This document shows, one piece after another, positions 1 through 7,511 of a stretch of 64,000 bases of DNA (position 1 is its first letter; the number at the start of each line of letters is the position of its first letter). The translations under genes and the position numbers were made by a program. Location: contig NZ_WFLK01000002.1 in assembly GCF_009208565.1 (NCBI RefSeq), forward strand, positions 248,001 to 312,000, read 5' to 3'. The notes beneath the pieces were generated by a model. That model made no database searches, was not told the DNA's origin, and saw only the letters and a list, made by a program, of their open reading frames with translations. Origin of the DNA: Janthinobacterium aquaticum (GTDB lineage Bacteria; Pseudomonadota; Gammaproteobacteria; Burkholderiales; Burkholderiaceae_D).

Positions 1-59
1 GGCCAGTTGATTCGGCCACGAATAACTAGATAAAAACAATCGATACTGAGGAGACTTAC

Positions 60-1355
60 ATGTTGCATCGCACCATGATGAAGGCCGCTTTGAAAGCGCT
101 GCCTGCTGCCATCGTTTTAGCCATTGCCAGCGGTTCCGCTATGGCAGACCCAATGTACCCATCCGACTCCGAAGGCTTCCACGGCTACCTGCGCGCTGGC
201 GCCGGCAGCAACACCTCCGGTGACGGCGGTTCGCAAGGCTGCTTCGGCCTGGGCGGCAACACCATGAAATACCGCCTCGGTAACGAGTGCGACGCCTACG
301 CAGAATTCGGCTACACCAAGTCGGTCGCCAAAGTCGGCGACGTGAACTACCTGGCCACCGTGTGGGTCAATGCCTACGCACCGAACTCGGACTTCGGCGA
401 CAACAAACTGGGCATCGTCAAAGCCTACGTCGAAGCACAAGGCCTGGACTTCCTGAACGGCGGCACGGCCTGGATCGGTAAGCGTTTCTACTACCGTCCT
501 GACATCCATATGCTGGACCTGCAGTACATCAACATGAACGGTACCGGTGCCGGTCTGGACCGCATTCCGATGGGCCCAGGCAAATTCTCGTACGCCTTCT
601 TCAAGGACAACGACATCAACTCGCGCGATCCGGTCACCGGCGCGATCCTTGGCACCAAATCGGCCGTGCGCCAGAACTTTATCTGGGGCGACATTCCGGT
701 CAACGCCAACGGCACGCTGGACCTGGCTGCCACCTACATCATCGGCGAAGGCAAAGATACCGATATCTACGGCCCGAAACATAACGGCTGGCAAGTATCG
801 GCCTTCCATCGTCAAGGCAAGGTCTTTGGTGGCGGCAATACCTTCGGCGTGCAATACGGCGTTGGCCCTGGCATCGGCAAGGACGGCGGCGGCCAGATGG
901 GCGCAGCAGGCGACACCGCATACGGTTCGGACCGCAAGCGTACCCGCGTGTTCAATGACATGGCGATCCAGCCAATGGAAAACTTCGGCATGGAATTCGT
1001 CGCCCTGTGGCAAAAAGACGAATCGAACGCCACCGGTTCGTCGACCTGGACTTCGATCGGTGCACGTCCTGTGTACGCTTTCACCAACAACTTCAAGCTC
1101 GTTGGTGAAATCGGCACCGACCGCGTGACGCAATCGGGTGGCCCGGCCAAGCGCCTGACCAAGCTGACCATTGCACCGACCATCTCGGCCGGTCCTGGCC
1201 TGTGGTCGCGTCCTGAACTGCGCGCCTTTGTGACCTACGGCAAATGGAACGATGCGGCAACCGCGTCGGTCAACGCGTCCAACAACGGCGGCCCGATCTA
1301 CAACAACAATACCAGCGGCACGTCGTATGGTTTCCAGGTTGAAACCTGGTTCTGA
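60..1355 (+). CDS. LamB-like carbohydrate porin of the outer membrane
   Basis: This 431-residue protein is an outer-membrane sugar channel of the maltoporin (LamB) type. A signal peptide ends at about residue 29 (AMA before D30). LamB-like stretches follow, such as GYLRAGAG near the N-terminus, KYRLGNECD, and a W-x-GKR-x-Y-x-R-x-DIH motif around residues 137-150. The chain ends in phenylalanine (ETWF), the usual signal for barrel insertion. A GAGGAG ribosome binding site lies six bases before the ATG, which supports this start. It is first in a unit with a periplasmic binding protein, two permeases and an ATPase, so it probably feeds that importer. The substrate is not fixed by the sequence; glucose or a glucoside is inferred from the neighbours. 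Confidence 0.88.
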   Translation: MLHRTMMKAALKALPAAIVLAIASGSAMADPMYPSDSEGFHGYLRAGAGSNTSGDGGSQGCFGLGGNTMKYRLGNECDAYAEFGYTKSVAKVGDVNYLATVWVNAYAPNSDFGDNKLGIVKAYVEAQGLDFLNGGTAWIGKRFYYRPDIHMLDLQYINMNGTGAGLDRIPMGPGKFSYAFFKDNDINSRDPVTGAILGTKSAVRQNFIWGDIPVNANGTLDLAATYIIGEGKDTDIYGPKHNGWQVSAFHRQGKVFGGGNTFGVQYGVGPGIGKDGGGQMGAAGDTAYGSDRKRTRVFNDMAIQPMENFGMEFVALWQKDESNATGSSTWTSIGARPVYAFTNNFKLVGEIGTDRVTQSGGPAKRLTKLTIAPTISAGPGLWSRPELRAFVTYGKWNDAATASVNASNNGGPIYNNNTSGTSYGFQVETWF

Positions 1356-1399
1356 TGCAGTAATGCTGTAAGCTGACGCATCCTCGCGATGCGTTGGAA

Positions 1400-1431
1400 G
1401 GCGCCACGCCATGAACATGGGCCGTGGCGCC
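1400..1431 (+). terminator. Strong stem-loop between porin and binding-protein genes
   Basis: GGCGCCACG (1400-1408) pairs perfectly with CGTGGCGCC (1423-1431). A smaller hairpin with arms ACGCATC (1376-1382) and GATGCGT (1388-1394) lies just upstream. No run of T follows, so this is more likely a partial terminator or an mRNA 3'-end stabiliser than a full stop. It would allow different expression levels for the porin and the downstream transporter. Confidence 0.5.
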
Positions 1432-1532
1432 AGTTTGACATCGACTAAAGAGTGCCGAGACAGGCGCAATCTGAACTTTTCGGCACTTTCGCCGATGCCC
1501 CCTAAAAGCTTGATAAAAAAAGGAATGTGGAG

Positions 1533-2780
1533 ATGAAATTGAAATTATCCAAACTGGCAGCACTGACCGCCATTGCTTTCGCTGGTAACGCTTTCGCCGC
1601 TGACGTGGAAGTGCTGCATTACTGGACTTCGGGCGGCGAAGCCAAGTCGGTAGGTCAGCTGCAACAGATGGTCAAGGAAGCCGGCTTTGGCTGGAAAGAC
1701 TTTGCAGTGGCAGGCGGCGCCGGCGAAAACGCCACCACCGCGCTGAAAACCCGCGTCATTTCCGGCAATCCGCCGACGGCAGCCCAGATCAAGGGCCCAT
1801 CGATCCAGGAATGGGGCGCAGAAGGCGTGCTGGCCAATATCGATGAAGCCGCCAAGGCAGGCAAATGGGATGCCGTGCTGCCGAAAGTGGTTGCTGACGG
1901 CATGAAATACAAAGGTCACTATGTTGCCGCACCAGTCAACGTGCACCGCGTGAACTGGATGTGGGTCAACCCTGAAGTACTGAAAAAAGCCGGCGTGACC
2001 ACCACCCCGACCACCTGGCCAGCGTTCTTCGAAGCCGCAGACAAGATCAAGAAATCGGGCGCCATCGTGATCGCCCATGGCGGCCAGCCATGGCAGGACG
2101 CCACCGTGTTTGAATCGGTGGCGCTCGGCGTCGGCGGCGCTGACTTCTACAAGAAAGCCATCATCAAGCTGGACCAGAAAGAGCTGACCGGTCCGACCAT
2201 GATCAAGGTGTTCGACACCCTGGGCAAGGTCAAGACCTACATCGACAAGGATGCAGCTGGCCGTGACTGGAATCTGGCAACGGCGATGGTCATCAACAAC
2301 AAGGCAGCGTTCCAGTTCATGGGTGACTGGGCCAAAGGCGAATTTACCGCCGCTGGCAAAGTACCGGGCAAGGACTACCTGTGCGTGGCCGCGCCAGGCA
2401 GCGAAAAAGCCTACACCTACAACATCGACTCGTTTGCGATGTTCACGCAAAAAGATGCCAACGCCAAGAAAGGCCAGCTGGCCCTGGCAACGGCCATCAT
2501 GGATCCGAAGTTCCAGTCGATCTTCAACCTGAACAAGGGTTCGATTCCAGTGCGTTCGGGCGTGTCGAAAGACAAGTTTGACGCTTGCGCACTGAAGTCG
2601 ATGGAAGACATGGATGCATCGAGCAAAAACGGCGGCCTGGTGCCATCGTTCGCGCACGGCATGGCAGTGCCTTCGGCCACGCAAGGCGCGCTCACCGACG
2701 TGATCGCCAAGTTCATGAACACCAACATGAGCTCGAAAGACGCTGTTGCCGAACTGGCCAAAGCCGCCAAAGTGAAGTAA
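1533..2780 (+). CDS. gtsA: Periplasmic glucose/mannose-type sugar-binding protein of ABC importer
   Basis: The 415-residue solute-binding protein captures sugar in the periplasm for the permeases encoded next. It has a clean signal peptide with cleavage after A22 (AFA before ADVEV). The mature start VEVLHYWTSGGEAKSV and the later stretch GNPPTAAQIKGPSIQEW are characteristic of the Pseudomonas GtsA glucose/mannose-binding group. A GTG six bases upstream is also in frame. I chose ATG 1533 because AGGA at 1521-1524 then sits eight bases away and the signal peptide begins properly with MKLKLSKL. The gene lies between the porin and gtsB. GtsA-type function is well supported by similarity; the exact sugar is inferred. 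Confidence 0.9.
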   Translation: MKLKLSKLAALTAIAFAGNAFAADVEVLHYWTSGGEAKSVGQLQQMVKEAGFGWKDFAVAGGAGENATTALKTRVISGNPPTAAQIKGPSIQEWGAEGVLANIDEAAKAGKWDAVLPKVVADGMKYKGHYVAAPVNVHRVNWMWVNPEVLKKAGVTTTPTTWPAFFEAADKIKKSGAIVIAHGGQPWQDATVFESVALGVGGADFYKKAIIKLDQKELTGPTMIKVFDTLGKVKTYIDKDAAGRDWNLATAMVINNKAAFQFMGDWAKGEFTAAGKVPGKDYLCVAAPGSEKAYTYNIDSFAMFTQKDANAKKGQLALATAIMDPKFQSIFNLNKGSIPVRSGVSKDKFDACALKSMEDMDASSKNGGLVPSFAHGMAVPSATQGALTDVIAKFMNTNMSSKDAVAELAKAAKVK

Positions 2781-2787
2781 TCACCGA

Positions 2788-2810
2788 AGCGCCGGCTCCC
2801 CGCCGGCGCT
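2788..2810 (+). terminator. Stem-loop between gtsA and gtsB
   Basis: AGCGCCGGC (2788-2796) pairs with GCCGGCGCT (2802-2810) across a TCCCC loop, a perfect nine-base stem. It starts eight bases after the gtsA stop and has no T run. Such hairpins after binding-protein genes commonly protect the upstream message and reduce read-through, keeping the binding protein in excess over the permeases. Confidence 0.55.
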
Positions 2811-2901
2811 GCATGCACCGCATGCAAAGCATGTAACGCAGGCCCCCTCCGGCATCAGCCCGGACGGGCGCCATACGCAGTTCTACTTCTACGGCTGTCC
2901 T

Positions 2902-3786
2902 ATGTCCATAAGCAAGCATTTTGACCGATGGATACCACAACTGGTACTGGGGCCCACGCTCCTGGCCAGCCTGGTATTCGTCTATGGTTTCATTTTCCTG
3001 ACCGGTTATCTGTCGATGACCGAATCGCGCATGATGCCGAACTTCGAGTTCGCCGGCCTGACGCAATACCATACCTTGTTCGAGAACGAACGCTGGTGGA
3101 CTTCGCTGACCAATCTTGGCATCTTCGGCGTCCTGTTTATCGGCCTGTCGATTGCCATCGGCCTGTTCCTGGCCATTTTGCTCGACCAGAAAATCCGCGG
3201 CGAAGGCTTTCTTCGCGCAATCTACCTGTATCCGATGGCGCTGTCGTTCATCGTCACAGGCACTGCCTGGAAATGGATGCTCAATCCGAGCCTGGGCCTG
3301 GAAAAGGTCATGCACGACCTGGGCTGGACGTCGTTTACGTTCGACTGGCTGGTCAACTCCGACATGTCGATCTATACGGTGGTGATCGCCGGTGTCTGGC
3401 AGTCGTCGGGCTTCGTGATGGCGCTGTTCCTCGCTGGCCTGCGCGGCATCGATGACGAAGTCATCAAGGCAGCACAGATCGACGGCGCGTCCTTGCCAAC
3501 GATTTACTGGAAAATCATTATTCCGGCCATGCGTCCGGTGTTTTTCAGCGTGATATTGATCCTGTCGCATATCGCCATCAAGAGTTTCGACCTGGTGATC
3601 GCACTGACCTCGGGCGGCCCCGGCAACTCCTCGGACGTGCCGGCCATCTTCATGTACCAGTTCTCGTTTACCCGCGGCCAGCTCGGCCTCGGTTCGGCGT
3701 CGGCCATGATGATGCTGGCGACCATCGTGGCGGTACTGGTGCCGCTGATGTACCTGGAAACACGCAGCGCAAAGGCAATGAGATGA
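2902..3786 (+). CDS. gtsB: Sugar ABC transporter permease GtsB
   Basis: This 294-residue inner-membrane protein belongs to the MalF/UgpA-type permeases and forms half of the sugar channel. Hydrophobic segments begin at about residue 14 (LVLGPTLLASLVFVYGF) and recur to the C-terminus, about six in total. The cytoplasmic EAA loop that contacts the ATPase reads EVIKAAQIDGASLPTIYWKI at about residues 187-206. Its stop overlaps the start of gtsC in an ATGA, which indicates translational coupling. No good ribosome binding site precedes ATG 2902, but no better in-frame start exists. Confidence 0.92.
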   Translation: MSISKHFDRWIPQLVLGPTLLASLVFVYGFIFLTGYLSMTESRMMPNFEFAGLTQYHTLFENERWWTSLTNLGIFGVLFIGLSIAIGLFLAILLDQKIRGEGFLRAIYLYPMALSFIVTGTAWKWMLNPSLGLEKVMHDLGWTSFTFDWLVNSDMSIYTVVIAGVWQSSGFVMALFLAGLRGIDDEVIKAAQIDGASLPTIYWKIIIPAMRPVFFSVILILSHIAIKSFDLVIALTSGGPGNSSDVPAIFMYQFSFTRGQLGLGSASAMMMLATIVAVLVPLMYLETRSAKAMR

Positions 3787-4652
3787 CACCGACACGCAAT
3801 AATCGCCTCACCCTCGGACGGGTGGTCCTGTACCTGCTGCTGGTGCTGTTCGCGCTGTACTACATCGTGCCGCTGTACGTAACCTTGTCGACGTCGTTCA
3901 AGTCGCTCGATGAAATCCGCAGCGGCAACCTGCTGGCGCTGCCGCACGTATGGCAGTTCGAATCGTGGGGCAAGGCCTGGTCTTCGGCCTGTACCGGCGT
4001 GACCTGCAACGGCCTGCAGCCGTTCTTCTGGAACTCGATCGAGATGGTCGTGCCGGCCGTGCTGATCTCGACCTTTATCGGCGCCTTCAACGGCTACGTG
4101 TTTGCGCACTGGCGCTTCCGCGGTTCGGAAATCCTGTTTGCGGCCCTGTTGGTCGGCTGCTTCATTCCGTTCCAGGTCGTGCTGCTGCCGATGGCGCGTC
4201 TGCTCGGTGAATTCGGCCTGGCCAATACCACCACCGGCCTGGTGTTCGTGCACGTGGTCTATGGCACGGCGTTTACCACGCTGTTCTTCCGTAACTACTA
4301 CACCAGCGTGCCGGAAGAGCTGATCAAGGCAGCGCGCATCGATGGTGCAGGCTTCTTCCTGATCTTCCGCAAGGTGGTGCTGCCGATTTCGGGCCCGATT
4401 TTCGTGGTCTGCATCATCTGGCAGTTCACCCAGATCTGGAACGACTTCCTGTTCGGCATCGTGTTTGCCGCCGGCGAGTCGCAGCCGATCACGGTCGGCC
4501 TGAACAACCTGGTCAACACCTCCACCGGTGTCAAGGAATACAACGTCAACATGGCCGCGGCAGTCATTGCCGCGCTGCCGACCCTGCTGGTCTATCTGGT
4601 CGCAGGCCGTTATTTTGTGCGCGGCCTGACCGCAGGCGCAGTCAAAGGTTAA
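3783..4652 (+). CDS. gtsC: Sugar ABC transporter permease GtsC
   Basis: The 289-residue protein is the second permease subunit, of the MalG/UgpE type. It starts within the ATGA overlap with gtsB. The first membrane helix is at about residues 13-33 (VVLYLLLVLFALYYIVPLYV). The EAA loop is ELIKAARIDGAGFFLIFRKV at about residues 179-198. It pairs with GtsB to form the channel and docks the ATPase encoded eight bases downstream. Confidence 0.92.
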   Translation: MTPTRNNRLTLGRVVLYLLLVLFALYYIVPLYVTLSTSFKSLDEIRSGNLLALPHVWQFESWGKAWSSACTGVTCNGLQPFFWNSIEMVVPAVLISTFIGAFNGYVFAHWRFRGSEILFAALLVGCFIPFQVVLLPMARLLGEFGLANTTTGLVFVHVVYGTAFTTLFFRNYYTSVPEELIKAARIDGAGFFLIFRKVVLPISGPIFVVCIIWQFTQIWNDFLFGIVFAAGESQPITVGLNNLVNTSTGVKEYNVNMAAAVIAALPTLLVYLVAGRYFVRGLTAGAVKG

Positions 4653-4660
4653 GGAAAAAC

Positions 4661-5770
4661 ATGTCTAGCTTATCGATACGCAATATCTGCAAGGTCTATC
4701 CGAACGGCGCCGAAGTCCTGAAGGGCATCGACATTGAAATCAAGGATGGCCAGTTCCTGATCCTGGTGGGCGGCTCCGGTTCCGGCAAGTCGACCCTGCT
4801 CAATATGGTGGCCGGCCTGGAAAGCGTCACCTCGGGCGAGATCCTGATCGACGGCAAGGTGGTCAACGACCTGCCGCCGAAGGACCGCGACATCGCCATG
4901 GTGTTCCAGTCGTATGCGCTGTATCCGTCGATGACGGTGCGCGAAAACATCGCCTTCGGCCTGAACGTCAAGAAAGTGCCGAAAGCCGAGCAGCAGGAAA
5001 TCGTTGCACGGGTGGCCGAAACGCTGCAGATCACGCACCTGCTGGACCGCCGTCCGGCGCAATTGTCCGGCGGCCAGCGCCAGCGCGTGGCCATGGGCCG
5101 CGCCATCTCGCGCAAGCCGTCGCTGTTCCTGTTCGATGAACCGCTGTCGAACCTGGACGCCAAGCTGCGCGTGGAAATGCGCGCCGAGATCAAGCTGCTG
5201 CATCAGCGCCTGAAGGCCACCATCGTCTACGTCACCCACGACCAGATCGAAGCGATGACCATGGGCGACCTGATCGCCGTGATGAAGGACGGCGTGGTGC
5301 AGCAACTGGGCACGCCGCAGGACATCTATGACAATCCGGCCAACCTGTTCGTGGCCGGCTTTATCGGCTCGCCGTCGATGAACTTCATCACCGTCAAGCC
5401 TGTCATCGAAGGCAATGAGGTGTTTGCGGCAATCGAGAATGGTGGCAACAGCATGCGCCTGGCGCTGCCGTTCGCAGCCGACAAGCTGCGCAGCCATGTC
5501 GGGCGCGAGGTGGTCCTGGGCGTGCGTCCGGAGCAGATTACCGACATCAGCAGCGCGCATGGCGACGTGGGCCAGGAGCTGGGCTGCCTGATCGACCTGG
5601 TCGAGCCGACCGGTCCCGACACGCTGCTGACGACCCGTCTGAACGGCGCAGCTGTGACCTGCCGTACGCATCCGAAGGAAGCCGTGCTGCCGGGCCAGAC
5701 CATGCAGCTGTCGTTCAATCTGTCGAAAGCGGCAATGTTTGACCCTGCCAGCGGCGAGCGCATCGCCTGA
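4661..5770 (+). CDS. gtsD: Sugar ABC transporter ATP-binding protein (MalK/UgpC type)
   Basis: This 369-residue ATPase powers the GtsBC permease. Walker A is GGSGSGKST at residues 37-45, the ABC signature LSGGQ is at 135-139, and Walker B ends in D159-E160, followed by the switch histidine in VTHD. The C-terminal third is the TOBE-type regulatory domain typical of MalK, UgpC and MsmX proteins. ATPases of this group often serve several importers, so it may not be dedicated. It is the last gene of the operon and a clear rho-independent terminator follows. Confidence 0.92.
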   Translation: MSSLSIRNICKVYPNGAEVLKGIDIEIKDGQFLILVGGSGSGKSTLLNMVAGLESVTSGEILIDGKVVNDLPPKDRDIAMVFQSYALYPSMTVRENIAFGLNVKKVPKAEQQEIVARVAETLQITHLLDRRPAQLSGGQRQRVAMGRAISRKPSLFLFDEPLSNLDAKLRVEMRAEIKLLHQRLKATIVYVTHDQIEAMTMGDLIAVMKDGVVQQLGTPQDIYDNPANLFVAGFIGSPSMNFITVKPVIEGNEVFAAIENGGNSMRLALPFAADKLRSHVGREVVLGVRPEQITDISSAHGDVGQELGCLIDLVEPTGPDTLLTTRLNGAAVTCRTHPKEAVLPGQTMQLSFNLSKAAMFDPASGERIA

Positions 5771-5793
5771 TTGCGCTGATCACGTAGCGACAT

Positions 5794-5826
5794 GGCCCGG
5801 CTGCTGCACAGCGCCGGGCCTTTTTT
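5794..5826 (+). terminator. Rho-independent terminator of the gts operon
   Basis: GGCCCGGC (5794-5801) pairs with GCCGGGCC (5813-5820) and is followed directly by TTTTTT (5821-5826). It lies 23 bases after the gtsD stop. Confidence 0.9.
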
Positions 5827-5855
5827 ATGGCTTTTCAATTAGCTATGTTCGCTGC

Positions 5856-5880
5856 CGAACACTCTTTTTTGCGGTGTTCG
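5856..5880. repeat. Inverted repeat upstream of the KaiC-like gene
   Basis: CGAACAC (5856-5862) and CGTGTTCG-type sequence GTGTTCG (5874-5880) form seven-base arms around an eleven-base spacer containing TTTTTT. It lies about 110 bases before the KaiC-like start. It could be an operator for that gene or a second weak terminator; the sequence does not decide. Confidence 0.3.
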
Positions 5881-5987
5881 CCTAGAATAAGCTTACCAAT
5901 AGCGGTCAGCGCACACTCCCTGAACAATGCAGTGACACTCGACATCTATCCCATCGATGCCTTATTGTTCCTTGAAGTTGACAACCT

Positions 5988-7511
5988 ATGACTGATAAAA
6001 CGCCTTTAGCCAACGAGCGCCCAGCGCGCAAGCCCACCACCCGCATGTCGACCGGCATCGAGGGTCTTGACGATATTCTGTGCGGCGGCCTGACCGCCCA
6101 GCGTGTGTATCTGGTTGAAGGCACGCCCGGCACCGGCAAGACCACGCTCGGGTTGCAGTTTTTGCTCGACGGCGTGGCGCGTGGCGAGCCGGGTCTTTAT
6201 ATCACGCTGTCGGAAACGGCCGATGAGCTCGACGCAGTCGCCGACAGTCATGGCTGGGATATCGGGGCGATTTCGGTATTCGAGCTGGCCAGCGACGGCA
6301 CACTGGACCCCGATGCACAGCAGTCCGTGTTCCATTCTTCCGAGCTTGAACTCGGTGAAACCACCAGCAGCGTGATGGAAGAAGTGAACCGCCTCAAGCC
6401 GCTGCGCATCGTGTTCGACAGCCTGTCGGAGATGCGCCTGCTGGCGCAGGACCCGCTGCGCTATCGTCGCCAGATCCTGGCGCTGAAACAGTTTTTCTCG
6501 GCACGCGACTGCACCGTGCTGCTGCTCGACGACAAATCGAACGCGCCCGACCAGCAGCTGCACAGCATCGCCCATGGCGTGATCAGCCTGGAGCAGATGG
6601 CGCAGGAGTTTGGCAAGGAGCGTCGCCGCGTCAATATCATCAAGATGCGCGGCATCAAATTTCGCGGCGGTTTTCACGACTACACGCTCGACACCGGCGG
6701 CCTGCGATTCTTTCCGCGCCTGATTGCAGCCGAACATACCGGCAACTTCGCCGCCCATGTCAGTTCGACCGGATCGCCGGCATTTGATGCGCTGCTCGGC
6801 GGCGGGCTCGCTGCCGGCACCAATACCCTGATCGTCGGCCCGTCCGGCATCGGCAAGACGACCGCCTGCGCGCGCTGCATGCTGTCGGCGCTTGAACGCG
6901 GTGAAAAGGCCTCGTTCTACCTGTTCGACGAAGGGCTGGCGACATTTTTTGCGCGCGCCGCTTCGCTGCAGATGGACCTGCAGCCATATGTGGCGAACGG
7001 ACAGCTCAACGTCCAGCATATCGATCCGGCCGAACTGGCGCCGGGTCAGTTTGCCCAGATGCTGCGCGACGGTGTCGAGCTCGAGGGCGTGCGTTTTATC
7101 GTCATCGACAGCCTGAACGCTTATCTGCAGGCGATGCCCGGTGAGCGCTACCTGACCTTGCAGATGCACGAACTGCTGGCCTACCTGAACCAGAAAGGCG
7201 TGACCACCATGCTGGTGCTGGCACAGCACGGCCTGGTCGGCGAGGTGCGCACCGATGTCGACCTCAGCTACCTGAGCGACAGCACCGTGCTGCTGCGCTT
7301 TTTCGAATCGAACGGCAAACTGCGCCGCGCCATTACCGTGATCAAGAGCCGCACCAGAAACCATGCCTCGACCATCCATGAGCTGCAACTGGGCGCTGGC
7401 GGCATTGTGATCGGTGCGGCACTCGAAGGTTTTGAAGGTGTATTGACAGGGCTGCCAACGTATCGCGGCGCCACCCCGATGATGGTGGCAGTTGGCGATG
7501 ATGAACAGTAG
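5988..7511 (+). CDS. Tandem KaiC-like RecA-fold ATPase
   Basis: The 507-residue protein carries two KaiC/RecA ATPase domains, like the cyanobacterial clock protein. Walker A motifs are GTPGTGKT (45-52) and GPSGIGKT (284-291); the Walker B-like stretches are RIVFDSLS (140-147) and FIVIDSLN (370-377). The paired catalytic glutamates of KaiC are incomplete: residues 75-76 read SE in the first domain and 314-315 read DE in the second. Around the KaiC autophosphorylation site the sequence is LSYLSDS (426-432), so the serine is kept and the neighbouring threonine is tyrosine. No kaiA or kaiB is nearby. The gene overlaps the downstream hybrid kinase by 14 bases, so signalling with that kinase is likely. 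A circadian role should not be assumed. Confidence 0.87.
   Translation: MTDKTPLANERPARKPTTRMSTGIEGLDDILCGGLTAQRVYLVEGTPGTGKTTLGLQFLLDGVARGEPGLYITLSETADELDAVADSHGWDIGAISVFELASDGTLDPDAQQSVFHSSELELGETTSSVMEEVNRLKPLRIVFDSLSEMRLLAQDPLRYRRQILALKQFFSARDCTVLLLDDKSNAPDQQLHSIAHGVISLEQMAQEFGKERRRVNIIKMRGIKFRGGFHDYTLDTGGLRFFPRLIAAEHTGNFAAHVSSTGSPAFDALLGGGLAAGTNTLIVGPSGIGKTTACARCMLSALERGEKASFYLFDEGLATFFARAASLQMDLQPYVANGQLNVQHIDPAELAPGQFAQMLRDGVELEGVRFIVIDSLNAYLQAMPGERYLTLQMHELLAYLNQKGVTTMLVLAQHGLVGEVRTDVDLSYLSDSTVLLRFFESNGKLRRAITVIKSRTRNHASTIHELQLGAGGIVIGAALEGFEGVLTGLPTYRGATPMMVAVGDDEQ

Noticed and set aside
5988..7511. Naming the KaiC-like gene as a circadian clock kaiC
   Set aside because: There is no kaiA or kaiB, the catalytic glutamates and one phosphosite differ, and double-domain KaiC relatives occur in many bacteria without clocks.
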